A DNA stretch of 64,000 nt from Prevotella brunnea (GTDB taxonomy: Bacteria > Bacteroidota > Bacteroidia > Bacteroidales > Bacteroidaceae): NCBI RefSeq assembly GCF_008016795.1, contig NZ_SDIK01000022.1, forward strand, positions 1 through 64,000, in the 5' to 3' direction. This document shows positions 55,011 to 62,505 of the stretch, piece after piece. Numbering within the stretch: position 1 is the first letter of the stretch; each line of letters starts with the position of its first letter. Position numbers and translations under genes: made by a program. The notes under the pieces are model-generated. The model was not told where the DNA came from. It made no database searches and worked only from the letters and a program-made list of their open reading frames with translations.

Positions 55011-56324
55011 ATGTACCTATCTCGAAGGTTTTACATCTTGTTGACGGCCAATGCTCTGATTATCGGACTTGGTTTTGCTTTTCCTCTGTTGTTCACGATA
55101 GGGAAAGGATTGTTGTGCGCTTTTCTGGCAATTTTGTTGACCGATGCTGTGCTACTCTATTATAAAAAGGCCGTTAAAGCAACGCGTGAGTGTGCCGACC
55201 GCCTGTCAAATGGCGATGACAACAAAGTGGTAATCAAGGTTGAGAGTGCCTATCCGTTTATGATTAGGACGACGGTCATCGATGAGACACCCGCAGTCTT
55301 TCAGCGCAGAGACGTGGAATACCGTCTCGTCATCCCCGCACATGCTGTCCGCCGACTTACCTACACGTTGCGCCCTGTCAGACGGGGAGAATATGACTTC
55401 GGCAAGATACGTATCTTTGCGCATACCATGCTGGGGTTAGTGGAGCGCCGATACACAGAGGGCGAGGACAAAAATGTGAAAGTCTATCCTTCCTATCTCA
55501 TGCTGAACCATTACGAACTGTTGGCCATGAGCAACAACCTCACTGATATGGGCATCAAACGCATCCGTCGTGTGGGCAACAACACTGAGTTCGAGCAGAT
55601 AAAGGAGTATGTGAAAGGCGACGAATACCGTTCCATCAATTGGAAGGCCAGTGCCCGTCGTAATCAATTGATGGTGAATGTCTATCAAGAGGAACGGTCG
55701 CAACAGGTCTATTCGGTGATAGACAAAGGACGCGTCATGCAGCAAGCGTTCAATGGTATGACGCTTTTGGACTATAGTATCAATGCGTCGCTGGTGCTTT
55801 CCTATGTTGCCATTCACCGGGAGGACAAGGCCGGACTGATAACCTTCTCCGATGAGCTCGACACATTGCTCACCCCGTCTCGCCGTCCGGGGCAAATGCA
55901 GCACATTCTCGGTGCTCTCTACAATCAGCGGACCAATTTCAGCGAGACCGACTTCAGCAATCTTTGTGTAAATGTGAACAAACAAATCAGCAAACGGAGC
56001 CTACTGGTTCTCTACACCAACTTTTCGGGAATGTCGGCCCTGCAGAGGCAGTTGTCTTACCTGAAGATGCTCAGCCGACGCCATCGCCTGCTGGTGGTTT
56101 TCTTTGAGGATTCGGAATTGAACGACTTTATAAAGTCCGACAAACGCACCACGGAGGATTATTACCAGCATGTCATAGCTGAGAAATTCGCCTACGAGAA
56201 ACGTCTCATTGTCACAAAACTCCAACAGCATGGCATCCTAAGTCTGCTGACAAGGCCCGAAGCGCTCAGCATAGATGTCATTAATAAGTACCTGGAATTG
56301 AAGCAAAGACAAATGCTGACGTAA
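55011..56324 (+). CDS. DUF58 domain-containing protein
   Basis: 437 residues. Two N-terminal membrane helices (about 8-26, 29-48), a beta-rich domain with RPVRRGEYDFGKIRIF (about 120-140), then the DUF58 signature EYVKGDEYRSINWKASARR and a VWA-like region (VYSVIDKGRVMQ, AGLITFSDELDTLL). The VWA metal site is not of the classic DxSxS form. Usual partner of MoxR. Last gene of the operon, 54 nt after moxR. No clear terminator follows, but a new promoter begins at 56344. Confidence 0.88.
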   Translation: MYLSRRFYILLTANALIIGLGFAFPLLFTIGKGLLCAFLAILLTDAVLLYYKKAVKATRECADRLSNGDDNKVVIKVESAYPFMIRTTVIDETPAVFQRRDVEYRLVIPAHAVRRLTYTLRPVRRGEYDFGKIRIFAHTMLGLVERRYTEGEDKNVKVYPSYLMLNHYELLAMSNNLTDMGIKRIRRVGNNTEFEQIKEYVKGDEYRSINWKASARRNQLMVNVYQEERSQQVYSVIDKGRVMQQAFNGMTLLDYSINASLVLSYVAIHREDKAGLITFSDELDTLLTPSRRPGQMQHILGALYNQRTNFSETDFSNLCVNVNKQISKRSLLVLYTNFSGMSALQRQLSYLKMLSRRHRLLVVFFEDSELNDFIKSDKRTTEDYYQHVIAEKFAYEKRLIVTKLQQHGILSLLTRPEALSIDVINKYLELKQRQMLT

Positions 56325-56343
56325 AAATCCCAATAAATAAGGA

Positions 56344-56374
56344 TTGCGATTGTTTTCCATATTGTTTACTTTTG
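56344..56374 (+). promoter_or_regulatory. Promoter of the secreted-protein pair
   Basis: TTG at 56344-56346, a 20-nt spacer and TACTTTTG at 56367-56374, 35 nt before the ATG at 56410. Confidence 0.75.
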
Positions 56375-56409
56375 CATCCGTTTTCAGACTCGAAAAAACT
56401 TCAAACAAT

Positions 56410-56892
56410 ATGAGATTCAAAACAAATTTACGAAAACTGACATGCCTTTTGCTGCTGTCGATGGCTGGTGTTTCGGCCATGGCTGCCGACTACGTGCATG
56501 TCAAGGTCAGCGATGCTGACGGAACGGCGACGTTCTTCGCATTAGCCGACAAACCTGTAGTGTCTTTCACATCCGATTTTCTGGTACTTACGACCAAAAA
56601 GCAAACGGTTCAGTATCCCATTGCCGATTATCGCAAGATTGAATTTACAGAAGCCACTGGCATAACATCGGTTGATGCCAGCTCCAAAACAGGCATCTTT
56701 ACCATCGGCAGCTCCCTTAAGGGTGAGCAACTCCCAGCTGGCCGCAAGGTGACGGTCTATGCTGTCAACGGCGAGGTGATTGGCAGCGCAACCGCAAGTC
56801 AGTGCGGAACAGTTGAGATACCACTCAACGGAAAGTCTGGCATATTTATCGTAAAAACATATTCTAAAACATTCAAATTCATCGTTAAATGA
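56410..56892 (+). CDS. Secreted protein with type IX secretion-like C-terminal region
   Basis: 160 residues. Signal peptide (KLTCLLLLSMAGVSAMA), then a domain with FFALADKPVVSFTSDFLVLTT and YPIADYRKIEFTE, often seen in small Prevotella exported proteins. The C-terminal part (VYAVNGEVIGSATASQCGTVEIPLNGKSGIFIVKTY then FKFIVK) resembles the type A sorting domain of the type IX secretion system. It overlaps the next gene by 4 nt (ATGA). A start 66 nt upstream, inside the promoter, is rejected. Confidence 0.75.
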   Translation: MRFKTNLRKLTCLLLLSMAGVSAMAADYVHVKVSDADGTATFFALADKPVVSFTSDFLVLTTKKQTVQYPIADYRKIEFTEATGITSVDASSKTGIFTIGSSLKGEQLPAGRKVTVYAVNGEVIGSATASQCGTVEIPLNGKSGIFIVKTYSKTFKFIVK

Positions 56893-57455
56893 AAAAAATA
56901 TTTTTACTCCTCGTTGTTGTCCTGACGGCAGCTTCTTATACCCATGCACAAACAGTAGTCGTAAACAAAAATGACGGTACGTCGGTAACATTTAATGCCA
57001 GCGACATCAAGAGCATTGAGTTCAGTCCTGTCGCTGAAAACACAATCGAAGGGTCATATACGGGAAAGAACTCGCTGATAGCATTCGGACTGGGGCCTTA
57101 CAATGTTGAGAATGCCACCTATACCATCAGCAAGAATGCCGATGGCACTATCAATGTGACAAGTTCAAAGGAAACCTACACTGGGACACCGATGGGCAAC
57201 ATCGTCCTTGACACCTACACCATCAGCAATTTGGCTTTCGACGCCGCGAAGAACGCTTACTTCCGCGATTACAGGAATGATGGTATCAAGTTCACCTGCA
57301 AACTGGGACCAGCTCCTGAAGGCCAGTATGAGGCGAAAAAACTTGGCGACATGACTGTGTCGTTCGATGAACAAGGCGGAGTAACCATACTTAACAACTA
57401 CAAACTGGGCAAATCTCCAGCTGCCATCCACGCTACATTTACTGGGAAAAAGTAG
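56889..57455 (+). CDS. Calycin-like domain secreted protein
   Basis: 188 residues. Signal peptide MKKIFLLLVVVLTAASYTHA, then the short segment TVVVNKNDGTSVTFNASDIKSIEFSP (about 22-47), which parallels part of the preceding protein, then a beta-barrel-like region starting GSYTGKNSL with alternating hydrophobic strands to the end. This matches the calycin-like families of Bacteroidota. Ligand unknown. Translationally coupled to the upstream gene. Confidence 0.75.
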   Translation: MKKIFLLLVVVLTAASYTHAQTVVVNKNDGTSVTFNASDIKSIEFSPVAENTIEGSYTGKNSLIAFGLGPYNVENATYTISKNADGTINVTSSKETYTGTPMGNIVLDTYTISNLAFDAAKNAYFRDYRNDGIKFTCKLGPAPEGQYEAKKLGDMTVSFDEQGGVTILNNYKLGKSPAAIHATFTGKK

Positions 57456-57497
57456 GCTTACGGATTGTCAGCACTTACGCAAGGTTGATGAAACCAT

Positions 57498-57538
57498 AAA
57501 AAAGGAAATGGGAACGCTGCTTCTCGTTTCCTTTTTTT
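57498..57538 (+). terminator. Intrinsic terminator after the calycin-like gene
   Basis: An 11-bp stem (57504-57514 with 57521-57531, two G-U) has a 6-nt loop, is flanked by an A-run and is followed by seven T. Confidence 0.9.
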
Positions 57539-57769
57539 ATCCAAATCGCTCGTCTGGGGCAGTACTGATTTTATTTGATTGCGAGCAGTTTGTTTATCGT
57601 TCTTTTAAATGACCGATATGGTCTTATTCTCATGAGTTGTCATAGAGTTTCATGCTGAACTGTAATTGGTCATTGACGCCGTACACAAAGCAAAGTTTTC
57701 GATACCGAATGGGGATCTGCGATTCGATGTTTGGTTGGAGGTGAATATCCTTTCCTAAGCTATCGCATG

Positions 57770-57865
57770 GCAAAAGCTCACCTTTTGTTTTGCAAAAGGT
57801 CAGCTATTGAACGGCGAAAGCTCATCTTTTGTAAGTGAGAATATAATTCCTTGGTATTCAGTGGG
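57770..57865 (+). repeat. Intergenic repeat family 1, copy C
   Basis: GCAAAAGCTCACCTTTTG, then GCAAAAGGTCAGCTATTG and GAAAGCTCATCTTTTG at about 22-bp spacing, ending with a GTGGG stretch as in copies A and B. It lies in the 498-bp gap between convergent genes; the rest of that gap (57539-57769) shows nothing supportable. Confidence 0.65.
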
Positions 57866-57914
57866 TTGCTTTTTGTCTGAAAAATCTTCTGATAATGGGA
57901 TGTGTTGAAAGGGT

Positions 57915-57939
57915 TTGCCCGACTTGCAAGGTCGGGCAA
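57915..57939 (-). terminator. Possible terminator hairpin of the CE2-like gene
   Basis: A perfect 9-bp stem (TTGCCCGAC 57915-57923 with GTCGGGCAA 57931-57939) has a 7-nt loop and lies 15 nt past the stop of the minus-strand gene. The following minus-strand sequence is only weakly T-rich. Confidence 0.4.
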
Positions 57940-57953
57940 TACGCAGCCTTCAC

Positions 57954-59051
57954 CTACCAGTTCATAATCTTTTGCAGAAAAGGCGTGAGTTCCTCTGCCA
58001 TCCGCCCGTGCTGGAGGAGGCTCGGATGCCAACAGGCTCCGTAGCCGAGGTCGCCCGTCTGTGGTGTGAATGCGAACCGATAGATGTCTTTGTCGCCTTT
58101 TTCGTTGAACTCCCTCGTGAGTTTATCGAGGATGCTGCCTTGGATGTTATGCGTTTTTTCGGCCATCATCGGACCATTGAGCAGTACGATCTTCGCATTG
58201 GGATACGCCGTCCGCACTTTCAGGAGAAACTTGCGATAGGCTTTTTCATACAATGACGCATCGTAGTTGTTGGTAGAGAAGTCGTTGGTGCCCAGATTGA
58301 TGCAGACCACTTGCGGTGTCCATTTCGTAAAATCCCATTTCTCTCGGTTGTCTCCGTAGATGGTGTTGTAGAACTCTTCTTGCATGGTAATCTTGTTTCC
58401 GCTTCTCGGTCCATTGTAATTCCTATAAACACCGATGCCGCTTCTGGCAACAGCGGTGTGTAGCGCATGAAGATTGCGACTTACGATACCGGCATAACTC
58501 ATGTAGTGGTTTGCCGTCTCGTCCTCGTAAGGGTCGGCTTTGTCTGTGCTTTCAATGCCATAAGCACAAGTTATGGAATTGCCGATGAACTCTATTCTGC
58601 GGTCGGGGAGTTCGGGAGGCGTAATCAGTTTGCATCCTTCGTCCAATACAAATCCGCGAAACTCCGCATGTCGGGACATGCCTTCTATGGTGTAGGTTAG
58701 TTTCACTTCATGCGTACCTTCGGGAAGAGCTACAGCCAAATTTACAACCGAGTCTTTTGGAGCGTTGAAGCTCACCTTGAAAGGTGCTGCATTGTCGATT
58801 TCACACATGAAATAACCGCTTTTGGGCTTTGCAATCATCTTGAGCGACGTACCTTCAAACCGTGCGATAATTTCTATACCGGGCCAATTGAACATCGGAC
58901 GTTCCACATCTTTGAAGCTGATGCGCCCCACATAACGGATGTTCTTGTCCGAGGGGCTGATGATGGAACCCTTTATGGGTAGCGTGGTCGATGCAGAGAT
59001 GGTTATTGTCGTAAAGACTATGCAAATAATTGCAAATAGTTTATTTTTCAT
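57954..59051 (-). CDS. SGNH/GDSL esterase, carbohydrate esterase family 2-like
   Basis: 365 residues from MKNKLFAIICIVF, a signal peptide cleaved near residue 20. The N-terminal beta-sandwich (about 25-145, with RGFVLDEG) is followed by an SGNH hydrolase domain. Block I IEFIGNSIT has nucleophile Ser159, block III GTND has Asn256, and block V CWHPS has His342. The acidic residue normally three before the His is absent, as described for CE2 acetyl esterases that work with a Ser-His pair. Likely removes acetyl groups from polysaccharide. A longer start adds 37 residues encoded across the promoter and is rejected. Confidence 0.82.
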   Translation of the reverse strand: MKNKLFAIICIVFTTITISASTTLPIKGSIISPSDKNIRYVGRISFKDVERPMFNWPGIEIIARFEGTSLKMIAKPKSGYFMCEIDNAAPFKVSFNAPKDSVVNLAVALPEGTHEVKLTYTIEGMSRHAEFRGFVLDEGCKLITPPELPDRRIEFIGNSITCAYGIESTDKADPYEDETANHYMSYAGIVSRNLHALHTAVARSGIGVYRNYNGPRSGNKITMQEEFYNTIYGDNREKWDFTKWTPQVVCINLGTNDFSTNNYDASLYEKAYRKFLLKVRTAYPNAKIVLLNGPMMAEKTHNIQGSILDKLTREFNEKGDKDIYRFAFTPQTGDLGYGACWHPSLLQHGRMAEELTPFLQKIMNW

Positions 59052-59077
59052 TGTAAAACATATGCTTTTATAATTTG

Positions 59078-59109
59078 CAAAGATATGGTAATTTTTGTAT
59101 AACGACAAA
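59078..59109 (-). promoter_or_regulatory. Promoter of the CE2-like esterase gene
   Basis: On the minus strand TTTG (plus 59106-59109), a 20-nt spacer and TATCTTTG (plus 59078-59085) match the consensus exactly. Confidence 0.75.
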
Positions 59110-59119
59110 TCAATTTTTA

Positions 59120-59137
59120 TACTTTTTGTTACTTTTG
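59120..59137 (+). promoter_or_regulatory. -7 elements directly before the MutS-like gene
   Basis: TACTTTTG at 59130-59137 ends 5 nt before the ATG at 59143; a related TACTTTTTG lies at 59120-59128. Neither has a perfect -33 box (TTTG 59094-59097 is 22 nt from the first). If the second is used, the mRNA would be leaderless or nearly so. Confidence 0.5.
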
Positions 59138-59142
59138 CAAAC

Positions 59143-60951
59143 ATGAACAAAGATTTGAACACGTACTATCATCGTCAAGTAGATGAACTTTCAAAAGCAC
59201 TTATCGCGTTGCGTGCAAAGAGTAAGAGGTTTGTAGTGAGCGAAGTTCTTTCTTTTCTGTCGATAATTGTTTTTATAGTTCTTTTTACCATGTTGGAGAA
59301 CGGAGCATGGACATTGTTGTTGGCACTGGCTTTTTTGTTTTTTTACTTTCTCATACGGCACAGAGATATATTGAACGACCAACGAATAGAAAAGAATGAA
59401 AATCTGAAATTGGTTTATGAAAAAGAACTTTGTTATCAAAAGGGAGATTTCTCTAAATTCGATAACGGAAAACGTTATATAGACACAATGCATCAATTTA
59501 CATACGATCTTGATGTTTTTGGAGAAGGCTCTCTTTTTCAGCGCATCAATCGCACCATATCATCGGGTGGCAGCGATTGTTTGGCTGCGCATCTTTCCGG
59601 GAATTGGGAAGCAATGTCGGCAACAGAACTTGTGAAACACATTAAACAGCGTGGCATAACCATAGCCGAATTAAGCTCCAATGAATATTTTGTGTCGCAT
59701 TTTAAGGCGCAGGGAGTACAAAAGATGATAGACACGGATGCCGTGAAAAAAGCTTTTGCCAATATTTCCGGCATTAAAATACCCGGTTATTTTTCCACTC
59801 AGTTATTTCGTCTTTTCATTTACGCAAACCTGACCGGGTTTTATTTTAGCGTGTTCTTTTCGATACGGGGCTTCCTTCCGGGTGTTCTTCCGTTGTGGTG
59901 GGGCATGTTTAATTTCTTTTTGGCAATGCTTTGTTCGCATAAATACATTAAACTGATAAATGAAGTCGTTTCAAAATTACAAGCTCAGATAAGAGGTTAC
60001 GTGAACATCTCATCATTGGTCAATGAACAAACTTTTCAATCACCGGAACTCATCACGTTGAAGGCACAACTTTTGAGCGCAAAAGATTCGCTCGAACGAT
60101 TGGAGCGCATCCTACAGAAAATAGATAACCGCAGCAATGAATTGGGAGTTGTGCTTTTTAACAGTTTCGGACTTTTGGATATCATCATCGTTCGGCATTT
60201 CCTAAATTGGCAGAAAACATGTGGGAGTGTTGCCGACAAGTGGATTGGAACTGTCGGAACTTTTGATGTTTTGGTGTCGATGGCGACTTTCAACATGAAT
60301 GAAGATAAAGCAAATGCCGCAAACGTTGTCGAACAAAATGAGGTTTGCTATGAAGCACGAGCGATTTATCATCCGTTTTTGGGTGAGAAAGCCGTGAAAA
60401 ATGATTTTAACATTCATCATCTCGACTATTCTATCATTACCGGAGCAAATATGGCAGGTAAGAGCACATTTCTCCGCACGCTGGGAGTGAATTATATTCT
60501 TGCCATGAATGCTCTGCCGGTTTTTGCCGATTCTATGAGGGTATCTGTTTTTCGGTTGTTTACCAATATGCGAACTACCGACGATCTGACACATGGCATT
60601 TCTTATTTTAATGCCGAACTGCTTCGCTTGCGCCAACTTATCGACTCGCTGCGACCCACTGTGCCAAGCCTTATTATCTTAGATGAAATACTCAAAGGCA
60701 CCAATTCGCTTGATAAACTCAATGGCTCCCGACTTTTCCTTCAATATATATCTGAGAAAAACGTTACGGGCGTCATTGCCACTCATGATCTCGAACTATC
60801 CAAACTTGCGGATGAAATGCCTGGACGTTTCCATAATTATTGTTTTGAAATAGAGTTGGGAGAGAGGATAACCTATTCTTATAAAATAACATCCGGCGTG
60901 GCGCGCAATCAGAATGCAACGTTTTTGCTGAAGAATATTTTGAAAACTTGA
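59143..60951 (+). CDS. Membrane-anchored MutS-like ATPase
   Basis: 602 residues from MNKDLNTYYHRQ. Two membrane segments (about 34-52 and 55-72) and two more in the middle (near 215-265) surround a MutS-like core. The C-terminal ATPase has Walker A GANMAGKST (about 432-440), Walker B LIILDEILKGTNS and the switch ATHDLELSKLA. MutS mismatch-recognition domains I and II are missing, so it is not the canonical repair MutS. The helical lever region is partly present (KDSLERLERILQKIDNR). Bacteroidota often carry such MutS-family proteins of unknown role. An upstream start adds 16 residues over the promoter and is rejected. Confidence 0.85.
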   Translation: MNKDLNTYYHRQVDELSKALIALRAKSKRFVVSEVLSFLSIIVFIVLFTMLENGAWTLLLALAFLFFYFLIRHRDILNDQRIEKNENLKLVYEKELCYQKGDFSKFDNGKRYIDTMHQFTYDLDVFGEGSLFQRINRTISSGGSDCLAAHLSGNWEAMSATELVKHIKQRGITIAELSSNEYFVSHFKAQGVQKMIDTDAVKKAFANISGIKIPGYFSTQLFRLFIYANLTGFYFSVFFSIRGFLPGVLPLWWGMFNFFLAMLCSHKYIKLINEVVSKLQAQIRGYVNISSLVNEQTFQSPELITLKAQLLSAKDSLERLERILQKIDNRSNELGVVLFNSFGLLDIIIVRHFLNWQKTCGSVADKWIGTVGTFDVLVSMATFNMNEDKANAANVVEQNEVCYEARAIYHPFLGEKAVKNDFNIHHLDYSIITGANMAGKSTFLRTLGVNYILAMNALPVFADSMRVSVFRLFTNMRTTDDLTHGISYFNAELLRLRQLIDSLRPTVPSLIILDEILKGTNSLDKLNGSRLFLQYISEKNVTGVIATHDLELSKLADEMPGRFHNYCFEIELGERITYSYKITSGVARNQNATFLLKNILKT

Positions 60952-61054
60952 GGATGGTATCTAAGCTGTGTAACGAAATTATTGCCGCGAATTGATAAAT
61001 AAACAACAAAGAGCGTTATTTTAACAATAACTTTATATGAAATCTTGATTGAGG

Positions 61055-61086
61055 TTTGGTTTTCAGAAAATAAAATGTTATTTTTG
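61055..61086 (+). promoter_or_regulatory. Promoter of the aldolase gene
   Basis: TTTG at 61055-61058, a 20-nt spacer and TATTTTTG at 61079-61086 match the consensus exactly. The ATG is 52 nt downstream. Confidence 0.75.
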
Positions 61087-61137
61087 CAAATGACAAGAAT
61101 AAAGATGGTTATTCATTTTTAAATACATAATATTATC

Positions 61138-62151
61138 ATGGCAGTAAATTACAAGGACTTAGGACTCGTAAACACTCGTGAGATGTTTAAGAGAGCAATT
61201 GACGGCGGATGGGCTGTTCCGGCATTCAACTTCAACAACCTCGAACAGCTTCAGGCAATCATTACCGCCTCTTCCAATATGAAATCGCCTGTTATTCTTC
61301 AGGTGTCGAAGGGTGCACGCAAGTATGCTAACCAAACGCTTCTTCGTTATCTTGCCGAAGGTGCCGTAGAGTTTGCCAAGGAATTGGGTTGCAAACATCC
61401 GGAAATCGTGCTCCATCTTGACCATGGCGACAGCTTCGAAGTTTGTAAGAGTTGTGTGGATTTTGGATTCTCATCGGTAATGATTGATGGATCGGCACTT
61501 CCTTACGAGGAGAATGTTGCCTTGACAAAGAAAGTCGTTGATTATGCTCATCAGTTTGATGTAACCGTTGAGGGCGAACTTGGGGTGCTTGCCGGCGTTG
61601 AAGATGACGTTGTGGCAGAGGAATCGCACTACACCAGACCGGAGGAAGTGGTGGATTTTGCTACTCGTACCGGCTGCGACTCTTTGGCTATTTCCATTGG
61701 TACATCACATGGTGCATATAAGTTCACACCGGAGCAATGCACGCGTGATCCGAAGACCGGTAGATTGATACCTCCTCCATTGGCATTCGATGTGTTGGAG
61801 GCTGTGGAGAAACAACTCCCCGGATTCCCCATCGTGCTGCACGGATCTTCTTCCGTTCCCGAAAAATATGTGGATATTATCAATGCCAATGGTGGCAAGC
61901 TGCCCAATGCCGTTGGTATTCCTGAAGAGCAGCTTCGCAAGGCTACCAAGAGTGCCGTATGCAAAATCAATATCGACTCCGATTCTCGCCTCGCTTTCAC
62001 GGCAGGTGTTCGCCAAACGATGGTGGAACATCCCGAGTATTTCGACCCACGTCAGTATTGTGGCAAGGCACGCGAATACATGATCGACTTGTACAGCGAG
62101 AAAATCAAGGATGTACTCGGCTCGGACAATAAACTTGCCAACCTCGATTAA
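61138..62151 (+). CDS. fba: Class II fructose-bisphosphate aldolase
   Basis: 337 residues. Zinc ligands His96 (HLDHGD), Glu147 (VEGELG), His191 (IGTSHG) and His235 (LHGSS), and catalytic Asp95, are all present, along with the phosphate-binding Gly/Ser-rich segments. Cleaves fructose 1,6-bisphosphate in glycolysis and runs in reverse in gluconeogenesis. Cytosolic. Strong own promoter and terminator. Confidence 0.95.
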   Translation: MAVNYKDLGLVNTREMFKRAIDGGWAVPAFNFNNLEQLQAIITASSNMKSPVILQVSKGARKYANQTLLRYLAEGAVEFAKELGCKHPEIVLHLDHGDSFEVCKSCVDFGFSSVMIDGSALPYEENVALTKKVVDYAHQFDVTVEGELGVLAGVEDDVVAEESHYTRPEEVVDFATRTGCDSLAISIGTSHGAYKFTPEQCTRDPKTGRLIPPPLAFDVLEAVEKQLPGFPIVLHGSSSVPEKYVDIINANGGKLPNAVGIPEEQLRKATKSAVCKINIDSDSRLAFTAGVRQTMVEHPEYFDPRQYCGKAREYMIDLYSEKIKDVLGSDNKLANLD

Positions 62152-62180
62152 TACATCCGGGATTGGTTGAATATAAAACA

Positions 62181-62220
62181 AATGGCGGTGGTTTCGTTAA
62201 TGAAATCACCGCTATTTTTA
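62181..62220 (+). terminator. Intrinsic terminator after fba
   Basis: An 11-bp stem (62185-62195 with 62202-62212, core GCGGTG/CACCGC, one G-U) has a 6-nt loop and is followed by TATTTTTATTT. Confidence 0.88.
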
Positions 62221-62287
62221 TTTCGGTTCTGTTCGCTCTGTTTGTAAAGAATATTCGTAATTATTTCCATAGCTAAGGTTTCGTGTT

Positions 62288-62382
62288 GCAAAAGCTTAGC
62301 TTTTGAACTGTAAAAGCTTAGCTTTTGAACTGCAAAAGGTAAGCTATTGGAAACTCGGAAATCAATCTATTTGTAGAAATTG
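62288..62382 (+). repeat. Intergenic repeat family 1, copy D, clearest 22-bp units
   Basis: Three consecutive units: CAAAAGCTTAGCTTTTG, TAAAAGCTTAGCTTTTG and CAAAAGGTAAGCTATTG, each followed by a 5-nt linker (AACTG, AACTG, GAAAC). The first two contain a perfect 7-bp dyad around TTA. It lies between the convergent fba gene and NAD(P)HX dehydratase gene; nothing else is visible in 62221-62505. Confidence 0.75.
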
Positions 62383-62505
62383 GGTATTGTATTCATTAAC
62401 AATCTGTTATGGGATTATTTTCTTTGGATTGTGGCTGTAAAAAATATTTACCTTAGATGGAGGCCTCACTGTGAGAAATCAGGCGAGTGGGACAAGAGAC
62501 GGATT

